Part shown: positions 1 to 10,186 of the stretch, piece by piece
Layout: every line of letters starts with the position of its first letter
Position numbering within the stretch: the first letter of the stretch is position 1
Assembly: GCA_025201845.1 (NCBI GenBank)
Contig: MU603948.1
Span: 1-64,000 of the forward strand
Source of the DNA: Martensiomyces pterosporus
Taxonomy: Eukaryota > Kickxellomycota > Kickxellomycetes > Kickxellales > Kickxellaceae
DNA: 64,000 nucleotides
Reading direction: 5' to 3'
Program-made: the position numbers and the translations under genes
Notes under the pieces: generated by a model
Databases searched by the model: none
What the model saw: only the letters and a program-made list of their open reading frames with translations
Told to the model about the DNA's origin: nothing

Positions 1-167
1 AGTTATATCCGATGTTAAAGATGAGATTTTTCTGTCACGCTGGTGACTCAGGTGCTTGTTGGATTAAGAAAACCTGTCCTGCTGGAAAGTAGTGGAGACT
101 TGGGAAGATCTGGCTTTATATAGTAGGAAAAGGGGGGCTAAAGTAAACAGGAGTATGATGGATTGTG

Positions 168-215
168 TGATGGATCCAAGGCATGATGGATCCAAGGTGT
201 GATGGAACCAAGGTG
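168..215. repeat. three tandem 16-bp units
   Basis: Three head-to-tail 16-bp units occupy 168-183, 184-199 and 200-215. Each begins TGATGGA and ends CCAAGG plus two bases. The first two differ only near the end and the third carries one internal change. The array abuts the truncated ORF at 202-684 and supplies its first ATG, so it may mark the break point where the N-terminal part of that gene was lost. That link is inference. Confidence 0.85.
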
Positions 216-684
216 GCGTTGGCGCATATGTTGGGGGCCGGGATCCGCAGCACCCGAGAACAGCGGGAGTGGCCAGGACACCGCTGGACGCCTTCCATAT
301 TACATATTCGAGTTGAAGCGAGCCAGCTTCGGCACTGGCGAGCTGAGGTATAAGGAGAAAATGGCAGCAAGCGCCAGAAAAAAGCTTGAAGAAAAGCTCG
401 AGAATGCGGCAAGCGAGGCGCAGCAGCAGATAGACAACCAGTACACCCACACGGGCTACAACGAAGCCAAGAACTGCAAGATGCTGCTCAGTGTGGCAAT
501 AGCGTTCTGGGTATACCGCTTCCACATGGCTGCCACCCGCTACAGGCCAGCGACCAACCAGAACGGCGACACCGATTGGATTCAGGAGGCATACACGAGC
601 GAAGAGGTTCAAGGGATGGGCACGACAAATGTGGCAGTAAGGGCCAAAGATGGCAGGCTTGTGCTCTCAGCAGTCTCGGCTTAG
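202..684 (+). pseudogene. C-terminal fragment of a DUF1703-type AAA-ATPase/PD-(D/E)XK protein
   Basis: The 160-residue ORF carries an FELKR core strand (around residues 37-41), then a Lys/Glu-rich helix (LEEKLENAASEAQQQID), a Tyr/Asn stretch and the hydrophobic strand MLLSVAIAFWVYRF. This order matches the PD-(D/E)XK-type tail (PDDEXK_9) of DUF1703 proteins, in which an N-terminal AAA-ATPase-like domain normally precedes it. That domain is absent: an in-frame stop at 184-186 and the 16-bp repeat lie just upstream, so only the nuclease-like tail remains. Such genes are often multicopy and mobile-like in fungi and bacteria. It is most likely a decayed copy. A spliced gene entering from the left edge of the window is the alternative. 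Confidence 0.55.
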
Positions 685-809
685 CGGCATCGCACTTCAA
701 ACACCCAACTTACTTTTTAGTGTAGCAGCAGCCGATTTGAACAAAATCATGCATATATTGAACTGAGCACTACTCATATGGGTGTGGTGAACTAAACAGG
801 AAGAGAGGT

Positions 810-3800
810 TTAAACATTTTGCGCGAGCTGCTCGTAGCCGCGGCTAGACGACGCGAAGCCAAAGTACCCCAAGTTGCCCCTTGCCTGCTGCTTGCGCCTG
901 TCAGAGGAGACCTCGGCACCCGCGTCATCGCCATGCAGCACATCAAGCTCCAGAGCATCGCCCACGTCCTCCATGGTATCCGACAGATCGACGACAAACT
1001 CGCCATTCGGGTTGACTGACCGCTTCCTGCCTCCCTTGGGGGCCGCCAGCACACGCACATCGCCAGGCTGCAGAGGCAGAGACGCCGGGCTAGGCGCATG
1101 GCAAATCGGCTTCTTGTACAGCTTCAGCAGCAGGCTGCTTGCCATCACACTCAGGCTGCTCATAGCCATGGCCAGGCCCGCAAACACGGGGGGCATCATA
1201 ATTCCCAGCGGCATAAACAGGCCCATGGCCAGGGGAACGCCCAGCATGTTGTACATGCTGGCCCAGATGTAGTTCCACTGGATCCGCCTAAAGATGGTCC
1301 GCGACAGATCCAAAGCCGCAACGACGTCAGAGATATCCTCACGCATCAGAACCATAGTGGCTGCCTCCATCGCCACGTCCGTGCCCGACCGCATGGCGAT
1401 TCCAACCTCGGCAGCCGCCAGTGCCGCGCCATCATTGACGCCATCACCGACCATAGCCACGCGCTTTCTGACCATCTTGCCCCTCCTCGACGACGGGAAG
1501 CAGCAGCAGAGCAAGCGCTTGAGAAGGCCGCTGCGGATAACCGTAGTCTCGGTCTGCAGCTGCTGAATGATGGCTGCCTTGCCAGCCGGCGAAACGCCCG
1601 CATAGACGCGGCGGATCCCGCATTCGGCAGCAACCGCTTGTGCAGTGAGCGGCTGGTCGCCAGTGACCATCACGCACTCGGTGTGCATCGAGTCCTGCAA
1701 TGTAGCGATCACGGGGATGGCTTCGGGTCTCAGAACATCGGCAAGCGCCAGCCACCCAGCGTACTCACCCGCAACAGCGGCCAAAACGACTGTCCGGCCA
1801 GTGCGTTCCTGGCTCTTCTTATCCTCCGTGCATTCGCGTGGCACGGCAATGCCTTGGCTCTCAAGGAACGCAGCGCTGCCCACCAGAACCTCAACGCCAG
1901 CCCCAAACTCGCTCGCATAATCGGCGCCAGCGCTCAGGTCAGGCGTGACGCAGCAGCGAATGCCTTGTCCGGGGATGGAGTCGAACTCCGTGGCGAGTGC
2001 AGGCAGCGCACCGGCTGTGGCAAGCAGCGTCTGCGCATACGAAACGATGGCCTTTCCCAGTGGGTGCTCGGACCCCGCCTCAGCAGCACCCACAAGCAGC
2101 GTAAACGATCTCTGCGCAAGATGGAGCCCACGAACAGTCGGGACAAAGTCCATGTCAGCCACAGCCAGCTTGCCCTGGGTCAAGGTGCCGGTCTTGTCAA
2201 ACACAACCACGTCGATACGACTAGCGGCCTCCAGAGCCTCGCCACCCTTGATCAGCACACCCATCTGAGCACCAACGCCAGTGCCGACCATAACAGCGGT
2301 TGGCGTGCTCAGACCCAGGGCACACGGGCAGGCGACAACAACGACAGCAACCGCAATCTTCAGGCAGCCAACCATGTAGCTTCCCGTCTCGTTCGCCTCG
2401 GCCTCAAACATAGCAGGCTTTGGCAGCGACGCATACGAGATAACGACCCACCCGATAAAAGTCAGCAAGGATATGAGCAGGACGGTGGGAGCGAAGTACT
2501 GTGCGACCCTGTCCGCAAATGCCTGGATCGGAGCCTTGGCAGTCTGCGCCTCCTCGACCAGGTGAACAATCTGCGCCAGCGTCGTTTCCGAGCCCACGCG
2601 CGACGCCTTCATCGTGAACGATCCGGTGCAGTTGACTGTCCCGGCCACCAGCAAGGACCCTGGGTTCTTGCGCACAGGCAGAGCCTCGCCGGTGACCGTT
2701 GACTCATCGACCTCCGAGCTGCCCTCAACCAGCGTGCCGTCTGCCGGAATGCGCTCGCCAGGGAACACGCGCAGAATATCGCCCGACTGAATCAGCTCTG
2801 TCGGGATCTGCTTCTCACTGTCAACGCGTCCATCCGCGTCATGCAAGATAAGTGTGGCCTGGGTGGGCGTCAGCGTCATCAGCGTGGACAGCGCAGCCGA
2901 CGCGTTGCCCTTGGCCATGTTCTCCAGGTACCGCCCCAGCGACACAAAAGTGACGAGCATGGCGGGTGCCTCAAAGAAGCAGTGGGGCTTGGGGTGCTTG
3001 CCGTGGAAGATGGACCAAAGCAGCATGAACAGCGAGAAGAAATACGACAGCGACGTGCCCGTGGTGACCAGCACGTCCATGTTGGCGTTTCCATGCCTCA
3101 GGGCCTTGAACGCGTTCTGGTAGAACTTTGCGCCAATGACGAACTGCAGCGGAGTGGTGAGGACCAGCTGGGACAGCGCCCCGAGTGGCAAACCGGGGAT
3201 GACTTGGGTCATGAAAAACGTGCTCAGCACATGCACATGCGGCGCAACCTTGGCGATAAAGATCACTGGGATCGAGAACCACAGCGACTTCCAGAACCGC
3301 TTCTTCCAGGCCAAAATGTCCTTTGTGCGCTTCAGCGAGTCCAGCTGCGTGTTGTTTTGCGTGGTTTCAGCGACCAGCACATCAAACCCAGCACCCTCAA
3401 CCACCTCGACCAGCTTGCGCACGCCGATCTCCGACGGCTGGTATTCGATGGCTGCAGTCTCCAGGGCCAGGCTCACCGACACGGAAACCACGCCGGGCAC
3501 GCGTTTGACCGCCCGCTCAATGGACGCCACACAGGAGGCACATGTCATGCCGTAGACGTTGAAGCTGATCTTTGCAACCGTCGGCGTTTCGTCCAGCGGC
3601 TTTGCCTCAAAGCCCAGATCCTCAATCCACCCAATAATGTCGCTTTCGGAAACAACATGGTCGTCGAACTGGACGGTGGCGCGCTGAGCCAGCAGCGAAA
3701 CGCTCACCCCAACAATTCCAGCCCTGCGCTTCAGTCCGCGCTCAATCGAGGCAACGCAGGAGGAGCAGGTCATTCCGTGGACCTCAAACTGACCGGTGGC

Positions 3801-4838
3801 GCCTGCTGTTTTGACGCCACCGTCCGCAGAAGCCGAGTTTAGCAGCGTGTCGCCCGATGTGGCGCTTGAAAAGGAGTATGCGGGCTTGCTGCCCCTGGCT
3901 GTGGCAGAAGATCCCTTCTCACGGATATTCCGCGGCATGGTTGCACGGGCAGCGGCGCTAGACGAAAGCAGCGGCATTTCCTGGTTGTGTGCCTCATAGC
4001 TATCGGAAAATCCCTTGCCGTCGAACGTCGCTGGGCTCTCCGCCACCGGCGACATGGTGGCTGGCGAGGGCGGTGCCTTTGGCAGCCCGCTGTCGGCACC
4101 CACAACGGACTCCAAAGTCGCGTCGAAGCCGGCGTCCTCAATGGCACTGACAATTGCAGGCGTGGCTGTCTTTTGGGAGTCAAACTTTACCTGCGCAAAG
4201 CCCCTTGGAGTGAGCTCCACTTTGGCATCAATAACGCCGGCGGTGTCTTCAAGAGCCATGGTAACCGACTTTACACACGAATGGCAGGTCATCCCGTCAA
4301 TTGCCACATTCGCCACCATAGCCCCGCCCAAAGGAGCAGCCATGGTGCTAGCGGCAGCAGCACCCTGAGCCGACGTGTCCACTGGCGGCGGCTGCTTGTC
4401 CACATCAAAGCCGCAGTCCTCGATCACGCCAATCACATCGCCCACGTCCTTAATAACCATTGGGTCCCACTCCACCGAGGCCGACTCCTGCTCCAAGGAC
4501 ACGTCCGCGCCAACAACTCCGTCTACGCCCGCCAGTGCCTGCTTGATGCTGCGAACACATGACTGGCATGTCATTCCGCGCACAGAGAGGGTCGCCAGCA
4601 TTCGCCGTGGCGGCGTTTGCGACAAGGACGCATCGAACCCGCAGTCCTCTATGGCGGCGGTGATGGTCTGTGTGGCGAGCTTGGATGGGTTGTATGTGAC
4701 CGTCGCTTGGTTGTCCTCGAGCGAAACGCTTGCCGAGACCAGGCCAGCGAGCTCGCTTAGCGCTGTCTCTATGGAACGAACGCACGAATGGCAGGTCATG
4801 CCCTGCACATTCCACGTCTGCTTCTCAAGGACAGACAT
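810..4838 (-). CDS. CCC2: copper-transporting P1B-type ATPase (Ccc2/ATP7 family) with five metal-binding domains
   Basis: This 1342-residue pump uses ATP to move Cu(I) across a late-secretory membrane, supplying cuproenzymes or exporting excess copper. Five HMA domains are visible, with CxxC pairs at about C16/C19, C91/C94, C185/C188, C358/C361 and C433/C436. The first three share TC(H/Q)SC; the last two are TCSSC and TCASC. A Ser/Ala-rich linker (about residues 250-345) separates the 3+2 groups. Downstream come the TGEA actuator motif, the membrane CPC motif (about residue 835), the DKTGTLT phosphorylation site (about 878), the SEHPLGKAI nucleotide-binding motif and GDGVNDG (about 1130). Yeast Ccc2 has two HMA domains, so this form is animal-like. 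The ATG is at 4838; no intron is needed. Confidence 0.96.
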   Translation of the reverse strand: MSVLEKQTWNVQGMTCHSCVRSIETALSELAGLVSASVSLEDNQATVTYNPSKLATQTITAAIEDCGFDASLSQTPPRRMLATLSVRGMTCQSCVRSIKQALAGVDGVVGADVSLEQESASVEWDPMVIKDVGDVIGVIEDCGFDVDKQPPPVDTSAQGAAAASTMAAPLGGAMVANVAIDGMTCHSCVKSVTMALEDTAGVIDAKVELTPRGFAQVKFDSQKTATPAIVSAIEDAGFDATLESVVGADSGLPKAPPSPATMSPVAESPATFDGKGFSDSYEAHNQEMPLLSSSAAARATMPRNIREKGSSATARGSKPAYSFSSATSGDTLLNSASADGGVKTAGATGQFEVHGMTCSSCVASIERGLKRRAGIVGVSVSLLAQRATVQFDDHVVSESDIIGWIEDLGFEAKPLDETPTVAKISFNVYGMTCASCVASIERAVKRVPGVVSVSVSLALETAAIEYQPSEIGVRKLVEVVEGAGFDVLVAETTQNNTQLDSLKRTKDILAWKKRFWKSLWFSIPVIFIAKVAPHVHVLSTFFMTQVIPGLPLGALSQLVLTTPLQFVIGAKFYQNAFKALRHGNANMDVLVTTGTSLSYFFSLFMLLWSIFHGKHPKPHCFFEAPAMLVTFVSLGRYLENMAKGNASAALSTLMTLTPTQATLILHDADGRVDSEKQIPTELIQSGDILRVFPGERIPADGTLVEGSSEVDESTVTGEALPVRKNPGSLLVAGTVNCTGSFTMKASRVGSETTLAQIVHLVEEAQTAKAPIQAFADRVAQYFAPTVLLISLLTFIGWVVISYASLPKPAMFEAEANETGSYMVGCLKIAVAVVVVACPCALGLSTPTAVMVGTGVGAQMGVLIKGGEALEAASRIDVVVFDKTGTLTQGKLAVADMDFVPTVRGLHLAQRSFTLLVGAAEAGSEHPLGKAIVSYAQTLLATAGALPALATEFDSIPGQGIRCCVTPDLSAGADYASEFGAGVEVLVGSAAFLESQGIAVPRECTEDKKSQERTGRTVVLAAVAGEYAGWLALADVLRPEAIPVIATLQDSMHTECVMVTGDQPLTAQAVAAECGIRRVYAGVSPAGKAAIIQQLQTETTVIRSGLLKRLLCCCFPSSRRGKMVRKRVAMVGDGVNDGAALAAAEVGIAMRSGTDVAMEAATMVLMREDISDVVAALDLSRTIFRRIQWNYIWASMYNMLGVPLAMGLFMPLGIMMPPVFAGLAMAMSSLSVMASSLLLKLYKKPICHAPSPASLPLQPGDVRVLAAPKGGRKRSVNPNGEFVVDLSDTMEDVGDALELDVLHGDDAGAEVSSDRRKQQARGNLGYFGFASSSRGYEQLAQNV

Positions 4839-5872
4839 TTTGTGTGAACTGTAGAGGTGCTTTTCCTACGAAAAGAAAAGCAGGCAAGTATTGCAGTGGC
4901 TTGCTGTGAGTAAACGGTAAACAGTGCGGGCGTCAAAAGGAAGAGCTTGGAAGGCACCTGGAAGACGGAAAGAGAGGGGAGGAAATACAGTAAGAAAAGA
5001 AAAGAAAGGCTTGGAGAGCAGTAGAGCAGAAGGAAATAGGACAACAGCAGGCACAAGCGGAAGGGAGGGAGGCGTGCGGAATCCAAATAAAGGGCGAGAG
5101 GACGGCAGTTTTGGAACAGCGATGATTGCCTCCCCGTTCGATTTACATTCCACTGGCAGTCTGGAGCGAGAGCGAGGCAGGCCAGAACGCGTGCCGGCAT
5201 GCCAGAGGCGCTTTTGCGAGCCACTCTTCTAGAGCGACCACAGCGGTTTTGGCATGGCGTGGCCCGCGCCAGCATGCACACAGCCCGCAAGCGCTGTGTG
5301 ACTGCATGCGCAGGCGGGGTAAGGCGCAGATTGGAAAGGGCTGCTGTGCTTGTGTGCGAGAGAGAGGGCCATGCTGACCTGAGCTTGCCATAGACCGGGG
5401 CATGGGGCGAGGCACGATTAGTTGCTTTGGCTCGAGAGCACCGCTGGCTGCGTGTGCGGGGAAACGGAAGGCAGGAGGCGCCGCGTAGCTGAGCGCGTAG
5501 ACTCTTTGCAATCGACGCCGACTCCAAGCATTACAACAACTTACCTGGCTGTGTGACAGAAAAGTGACTTTTTTTTTTTTCAGTGTGCTGCTTCAGTCAG
5601 GGCAAAAAAAAGGGTATATATATATATCGGAAGGAAGGTGTGGAAGGGCGAAAGAACGAACTGCCCTCGCCAAGATGTTATTTTTGCAGCAAACAAGCGA
5701 CGATCCGCCCACGCTTACAAAGGAGCCAATCCTGCTCCGCTTCAGAGCAGCCACCAAGACAGGCCGCTTTGATGGCAGTGATTTGCGCCAGGCCAAAATT
5801 AGAATAGGCACCTTTTGACAGCCCTAGCCCGCACAGGGGCTGCTGCAACAAACCCAGCTGCAGCGCCGCGTG
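4839..5872. other. intergenic: upstream region of the copper ATPase and 3' flank of SNW1
   Basis: About 1 kb with no credible gene on either strand. It contains a purine-rich plus strand (4930-5110), an 11-base T run near 5570-5580 and an alternating TA tract near 5618-5628. Both neighbours are on the minus strand, so this should hold the copper ATPase promoter and the SNW1 3' UTR. Short ORFs here have skewed composition and no recognisable domain. Confidence 0.7.
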
Positions 5873-7723
5873 CTACTTGTCCTTGCTGCTGTGCCTTGAC
5901 TCGCCCACAAACGCATCGATTCCAAACACGTCGCCCTTCTCGAACTCCACCGGAGCATCGCGCGGCTTGCTCCCGGCACTTGGTCCCCCAGCGCCCTTGA
6001 ATCCGCGCATGCCGTTGCCGAACCGGTCGTTCTCCATCATGCGCTCGACCTCGCCCGCACGGCCCTCGTCCTCATCAACGCCCCTGGGCCTGTAGTTTCC
6101 AGACGACCGGGCAGCAGGGTTAAACAGCGGCTTGTCGTACAGGTTGTATGCCTCGTCGTTCTGCAGCGCGGCGTTGGATGCGCTGGGCTGGTTGAACAGC
6201 CGTGCGTCAAACATGCTCTCGCGCGATGGCGCGGGCTTGGCGATTCCTAGCGCAATCTTTTCTGAAATGTCGCGGCTCTCCGCCTTGCGCAGGTATTTTG
6301 CCTTTGCATCTGAGCCCATTCTGCTCAGGCGCAGGTCGCGCTCGTGCTGCTTGCGCCGCTCTCTACGAAGCTCATCGCGCTCGCGTGCACGTCTGCTGCC
6401 GGTGTCATCCGGACCAGGGCTGCGGCTTCTGCTACGACTCCTGCTGCTGCTACGGCGGCGAGCACTGCCGTCCTCCTCATCGAAAAAGTCTGCAGCTGCC
6501 CTGCGGGCTCCGACCTTGTGGCGCCGGGCGGCAGGCGGGCTGGGGCTCCTGTCCGTCCTGCCGCCAGGTGAGCCACGCTCGCCGTCTTCGCGCACATGTG
6601 GCGGTGGCGAGTACTCACGCACGGGCGACGCAGAAGGCGACATAGCGCGCTGCGTTTCGCCCTCCTGCTGGTGCTGGTTGGCTACCGAGCGTTCCTCACG
6701 CGCACGCTGCGCAAGCATCCTGAGCTTCTCCTCCTTCGCCTCCTTCTCCCTTCTTGCCAAGCTCTGCTGCATCCTGGATCGCTGCGTAATCTCCTCTCTG
6801 GCATGCGACTCGGCCGAAATCAGGGCCTCCGACAGCTTGGCAAAGCTATCGCTCACCTCAAGCTGCTCCATGCCTCTGCCATCCGTGGCCAGCCTCTTGT
6901 CGAGCGAAACTGTGAACCCATGAATGTTCCTCCAGTTGGACACGCACGGCGGGATGTTCCACTCCTTCTGCTCCTCTGCAGTCAGCTTTCTCGGTGGCGA
7001 GTGCATGACGGGCGCTGGAGGCGACGGCGGAGCCCTGGTCATCTTCTGGTGCTTAACTTTGGGCGGCTCAAACGGGTCGACGGGCATCTCCGATACCCGG
7101 ACGATCCTCTGCGATGCACCCGAATTGAACCCAGCGCCCTGCTGATTCGGCGTGTATCTCACGTAGGTGGGCTCGCTCTTATTCGCTCCCTTTGCAGACT
7201 TGGTCGACCCAGCATTAATCCTTGCGCCAACGAGTTTCTCCAGCGCCTGCTTGGTCCTCTGCGCCGTCTCGCGCACGGTCTCCTCGTCGGGTCTTTCGGG
7301 GATCGCCTCCTCGTTGTCGTCAAAGTCCCTGCGCTGCTTCAATGGGATAAGGTCTCTGAACTGCGTCTGCACAACCTCGTTTTCCCTCCTGCCGTGCTTT
7401 GCTATCGCATCGTAGCGCACATTTCCCTCGGCGTCCATTTGCTTTGCCAGGGCGTTTCCTTTCTTTGCGCGTTTGCGGCCCATGCCGAGCGGGTATTGGG
7501 CTACGTGGATCTCTGGGTACGCGCCGCCGTCGCCAAAGTCCTCAGCCGTCTTGGGAACCCACCCTTTGCGCTTTCCGTAGGGCGGGACTGCCGAGGCTTT
7601 GCTGTGGAGCGTCAGCGCCTGCGACGATAGACTCTCGCCCGTCTCCTGCCTCCTCTCAGCCCCGGACGCCTGTCTGCTGCCGTCGTGCTTTGGCTCGGGC
7701 AGAAACTGCGAAATAGACGACAT
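5873..7723 (-). CDS. PRP45: SNW/SKIP-domain splicing and transcription factor (Prp45/SNW1)
   Basis: A 616-residue protein of the SKIP/SNW family, a spliceosome component (NTC-associated) that acts in catalytic activation and the second step; in animals it is also a transcriptional coregulator. The family signature is seen as CVSNWRN with flanking IPPC and FTVSLDKRLA. The N-terminal third has the conserved IPLKQR-type region, and the C-terminal half is Arg/Ser/Glu-rich and charged, ending in a conserved FGIDAFV segment. The start is the ATG at 7723 (MSSISQFLP); the four in-frame codons upstream begin at a TTG. It is divergent from KTI12 across about 290 bp, which probably holds both promoters. 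Confidence 0.95.
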   Translation of the reverse strand: MSSISQFLPEPKHDGSRQASGAERRQETGESLSSQALTLHSKASAVPPYGKRKGWVPKTAEDFGDGGAYPEIHVAQYPLGMGRKRAKKGNALAKQMDAEGNVRYDAIAKHGRRENEVVQTQFRDLIPLKQRRDFDDNEEAIPERPDEETVRETAQRTKQALEKLVGARINAGSTKSAKGANKSEPTYVRYTPNQQGAGFNSGASQRIVRVSEMPVDPFEPPKVKHQKMTRAPPSPPAPVMHSPPRKLTAEEQKEWNIPPCVSNWRNIHGFTVSLDKRLATDGRGMEQLEVSDSFAKLSEALISAESHAREEITQRSRMQQSLARREKEAKEEKLRMLAQRAREERSVANQHQQEGETQRAMSPSASPVREYSPPPHVREDGERGSPGGRTDRSPSPPAARRHKVGARRAAADFFDEEDGSARRRSSSRSRSRSRSPGPDDTGSRRARERDELRRERRKQHERDLRLSRMGSDAKAKYLRKAESRDISEKIALGIAKPAPSRESMFDARLFNQPSASNAALQNDEAYNLYDKPLFNPAARSSGNYRPRGVDEDEGRAGEVERMMENDRFGNGMRGFKGAGGPSAGSKPRDAPVEFEKGDVFGIDAFVGESRHSSKDK

Positions 7724-8015
7724 TTTGAAATACAAAATTAAGAGTACAAATAATAGACGTGTATAAATTGGGGAGTGCAGCTTGCCTGAAAGAGCAGAGG
7801 AGAAAAGCGCGGTATGCTGCAGGCAGCGTCGTTTTATTTTTTTTCTTCGGCTTCACACGCGCACACAGATCACGCAATCAAGCCCCAACAGGAGATCTGG
7901 CTCCCAGCAGAAAAATGCGCCTGTGCTCTCTTTCCCGCCTCCTTGCTCTGCAGCGCCTTTTCTACACCTAATTTCGCCAGCTCTCCGGCCTCCAGTTCGC
8001 AAGCAAACAGCCGCC

Positions 8016-8867
8016 ATGCCGCTTATTATGATGACAGGGTACCCGTCCAGTGGCAAGTCCACGCGGGCCGCCGAGCTCAAGCAGCTGTTTGAAGAGCGGC
8101 TCTCGCAGCCCGAGCACAAGCACCGCACCCTCAGCGTGCAAATAGTCAGCGACGCAACGCTAGGAATCCCGCACAGCGCGTACGAGACCGCATTTGAGGA
8201 GAAGAAGGCGCGCGGGGCGCTCCTGTCGGCAGTCCAACGACTAGTGTCGCGCGAAACCATCGTGATCGCGGACTCGCTGAACTACATCAAGGGCCTGCGG
8301 TACCAGCTGTTCTGCGCCTCGCGCGAGATGAGCACGCCCCACTGCGTCGTGCACTGCGCCATCCCCATCGAGGAGGCCCGGAAGATCAACACCGGCCGAG
8401 GAGCAGACGGGTACAAGGAAAATGTGTTTGACGAGCTGGTGATGCGGTACGAGGAGCCCAACCAGGCGACAAGGTGGGACAGCCCGCTATTCACCATCAT
8501 TCAGCACGATCCGAATGACAGGCTGCCGTTCGATAGGATCTGGGATGCGATTGTGGAGAAGCGCGCGCCGCCGCCAAACTTTGCCACAGCAATGAAGCCC
8601 GTCACCGAAACAAACTACCTGTTCGAGCTGGACCGTGCAACGCAGGAGGTTATCACTGCCGTTCTCGAAGCGCAAAAGAGCGGCGTGCCGATGAGCGAGG
8701 TGCTGGTGCCGGGCACAGACACGCGGGTGCAGATGCCTGGCCGCAACCTGACGCTGGCCGAGCTGCGCAGGCTCAGGAGGCAGTTCACGAACCTCAACCG
8801 CCTCGTCACGCTGAAGGTAGACAGGGTGCCCGAGCTGTTTGTCGAGTACCTGAACACCAGCCTGTAG
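8016..8867 (+). CDS. KTI12: KTI12-type P-loop protein (Elongator accessory factor)
   Basis: A 283-residue P-loop protein. The Walker A motif GYPSSGKS lies at residues 8-15, and the IADSLNYIKG segment near residue 90 is typical of KTI12 and the related PSTK kinases. KTI12 binds tRNA and Elongator and is needed for wobble-uridine modification. The C-terminal half (LTLAELRRLRRQF, near residue 250) is conserved in KTI12 and helps separate it from PSTK. The ATG at 8016 has a CCGCC context. The frame is open for another 234 bp upstream, but that stretch looks like leader sequence (poly-T, pyrimidine-rich) and lacks family similarity. Confidence 0.93.
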   Translation: MPLIMMTGYPSSGKSTRAAELKQLFEERLSQPEHKHRTLSVQIVSDATLGIPHSAYETAFEEKKARGALLSAVQRLVSRETIVIADSLNYIKGLRYQLFCASREMSTPHCVVHCAIPIEEARKINTGRGADGYKENVFDELVMRYEEPNQATRWDSPLFTIIQHDPNDRLPFDRIWDAIVEKRAPPPNFATAMKPVTETNYLFELDRATQEVITAVLEAQKSGVPMSEVLVPGTDTRVQMPGRNLTLAELRRLRRQFTNLNRLVTLKVDRVPELFVEYLNTSL

Positions 8868-9709
8868 CCCCACTTTATGTTAGCCTGCCTCGCCAATACA
8901 TGTGTGGAGCTGCATGGAACACAGAAGCAGCGGCCGCCTCCCTTTGCAGATGCGCAGTTCTTTGTGGGGCTGTGTCTGCTCTCCCTCGCGCTTTGGCAGT
9001 GCTTCTTGCGAGCTGCGGACACGCAAATCCCAGCCTGCGATATTGTCACAGGTGGCAGGGTCAATCGCAGAGCCGAGTCGCCAGGTGCATTTTTGACAAC
9101 CACGCTGCCAGCACGCAGCGCTCGCCCTCCAGTGAAAAGACCGCCTCTGCTGTAGGCCGCCACTCTTGCTTCTCGTCTTCCCTTAACTATTGCTTATTTC
9201 GCTTGTAAACCACACGCTCTTCCGGAAGGACAAGGTAAATAGACGGTTCTGACTGCGCTGCTGGCGCTGCCCTGCCACTGCACTTGTTTGTATGCCTTCC
9301 CTGCCGCTGGCCAGTGCTGCTGCATGTCTGAAATGAGCAGCGCTGAAAAAGTAGTATGCTACGCAGCAGAGCTCGCTTTAGAGTGGCCTCCCATCTCTGC
9401 TCTTGGCTGGGCGCACAGCACGACGCTTGGGTCGCCCCCGCGTTCTCCCAAGCAGGGTCTCGCCCTTCTTGCCGCAGCACACGTCGTCTGTCTCCCTCCA
9501 GGAGCATAAGCGCCGAGGCAGCCACCCGCACTATTCCTCTGTAGATGTGCCCGTGTGGCAAAGCAAGGGCGCTTGTTTGCTAGCCGCGCACATCACTTGC
9601 TGCGTTGCCCGTTCGCACGCTATAGCGCATTCGCAGCTAACCCCCTCCCTCGCCCCATGTGCTGCCCCTTGCTGGCGACTCCTTCTAACCCCTGGTAGTT
9701 TAAACAACC
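8868..9709. other. intergenic: KTI12 3' flank and SKP1 upstream region
   Basis: 842 bp with no supported gene. Short ORFs on both strands have no recognisable domain. A possible branch site and acceptor (TTCTAAC followed by TAG at about 9690-9700) lies just before the SKP1 ATG and could end an intron in the 5' UTR. That is suggestive only. Confidence 0.6.
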
Positions 9710-10186
9710 ATGGTCAAGCTTCAGTCGTCTGACGGAAAGGAGTTTGAGGTCGAGAAGAGCGTCGCCATCCAGAGCACGCTGATTAAGAACCTGCTTGAGG
9801 ACCTCGACGACAACGATGACCCCATTCCTCTGCCCAACGTCACGGGCAAGGTTCTGGAGAAGGTCATTGAGTTCTGCGACCACCACAAGGACGACCCCCC
9901 GCCACTGAAGGACGACTACGATGACGTCCCCAAGCGCTCCGACGACATCGAGCCCTGGGACGAGAGGTTCATCAAGGTCGACCAAGAGCTTCTGTTCGAG
10001 CTGCTCCTTGCCTCGAACTACATGGACATCAGGCCCCTGCTGGACCTTGGCTGCAAGACTGTTGCCAACATGATCAGAGGAAAGTCGGCCGAGGAGATCC
10101 GCAAGCAGTTCAACATTGTGGACGACTTTACAGAGGAGGAGAGGGAGCAGATTAGAAAGGAGAACGAGTGGGCCGAGGACCGCTGA
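9710..10186 (+). CDS. SKP1: SKP1, adaptor of SCF ubiquitin ligases
   Basis: A 158-residue, full-length Skp1. It begins [13 protein letters not shown], as expected for the BTB/POZ-like fold, has the acidic loop with PLPNV, and ends in the helical F-box-binding module ([16 protein letters not shown], then the [14 protein letters not shown] motif and the terminal [15 protein letters not shown]). Skp1 links cullin-1 to F-box proteins in SCF complexes and is also found in kinetochore and V-ATPase regulatory (RAVE) complexes in yeast. The ATG at 9710 (ACCATGG context) is unambiguous. There is no intron in the coding region. Confidence 0.98.
   Translation: MVKLQSSDGKEFEVEKSVAIQSTLIKNLLEDLDDNDDPIPLPNVTGKVLEKVIEFCDHHKDDPPPLKDDYDDVPKRSDDIEPWDERFIKVDQELLFELLLASNYMDIRPLLDLGCKTVANMIRGKSAEEIRKQFNIVDDFTEEEREQIRKENEWAEDR

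Noticed and set aside
1098..2702. 534-codon plus-strand ORF opposite the copper ATPase
   Set aside because: It is antisense to the conserved ATPase core, with Arg/His/Gln-rich composition and no domain.
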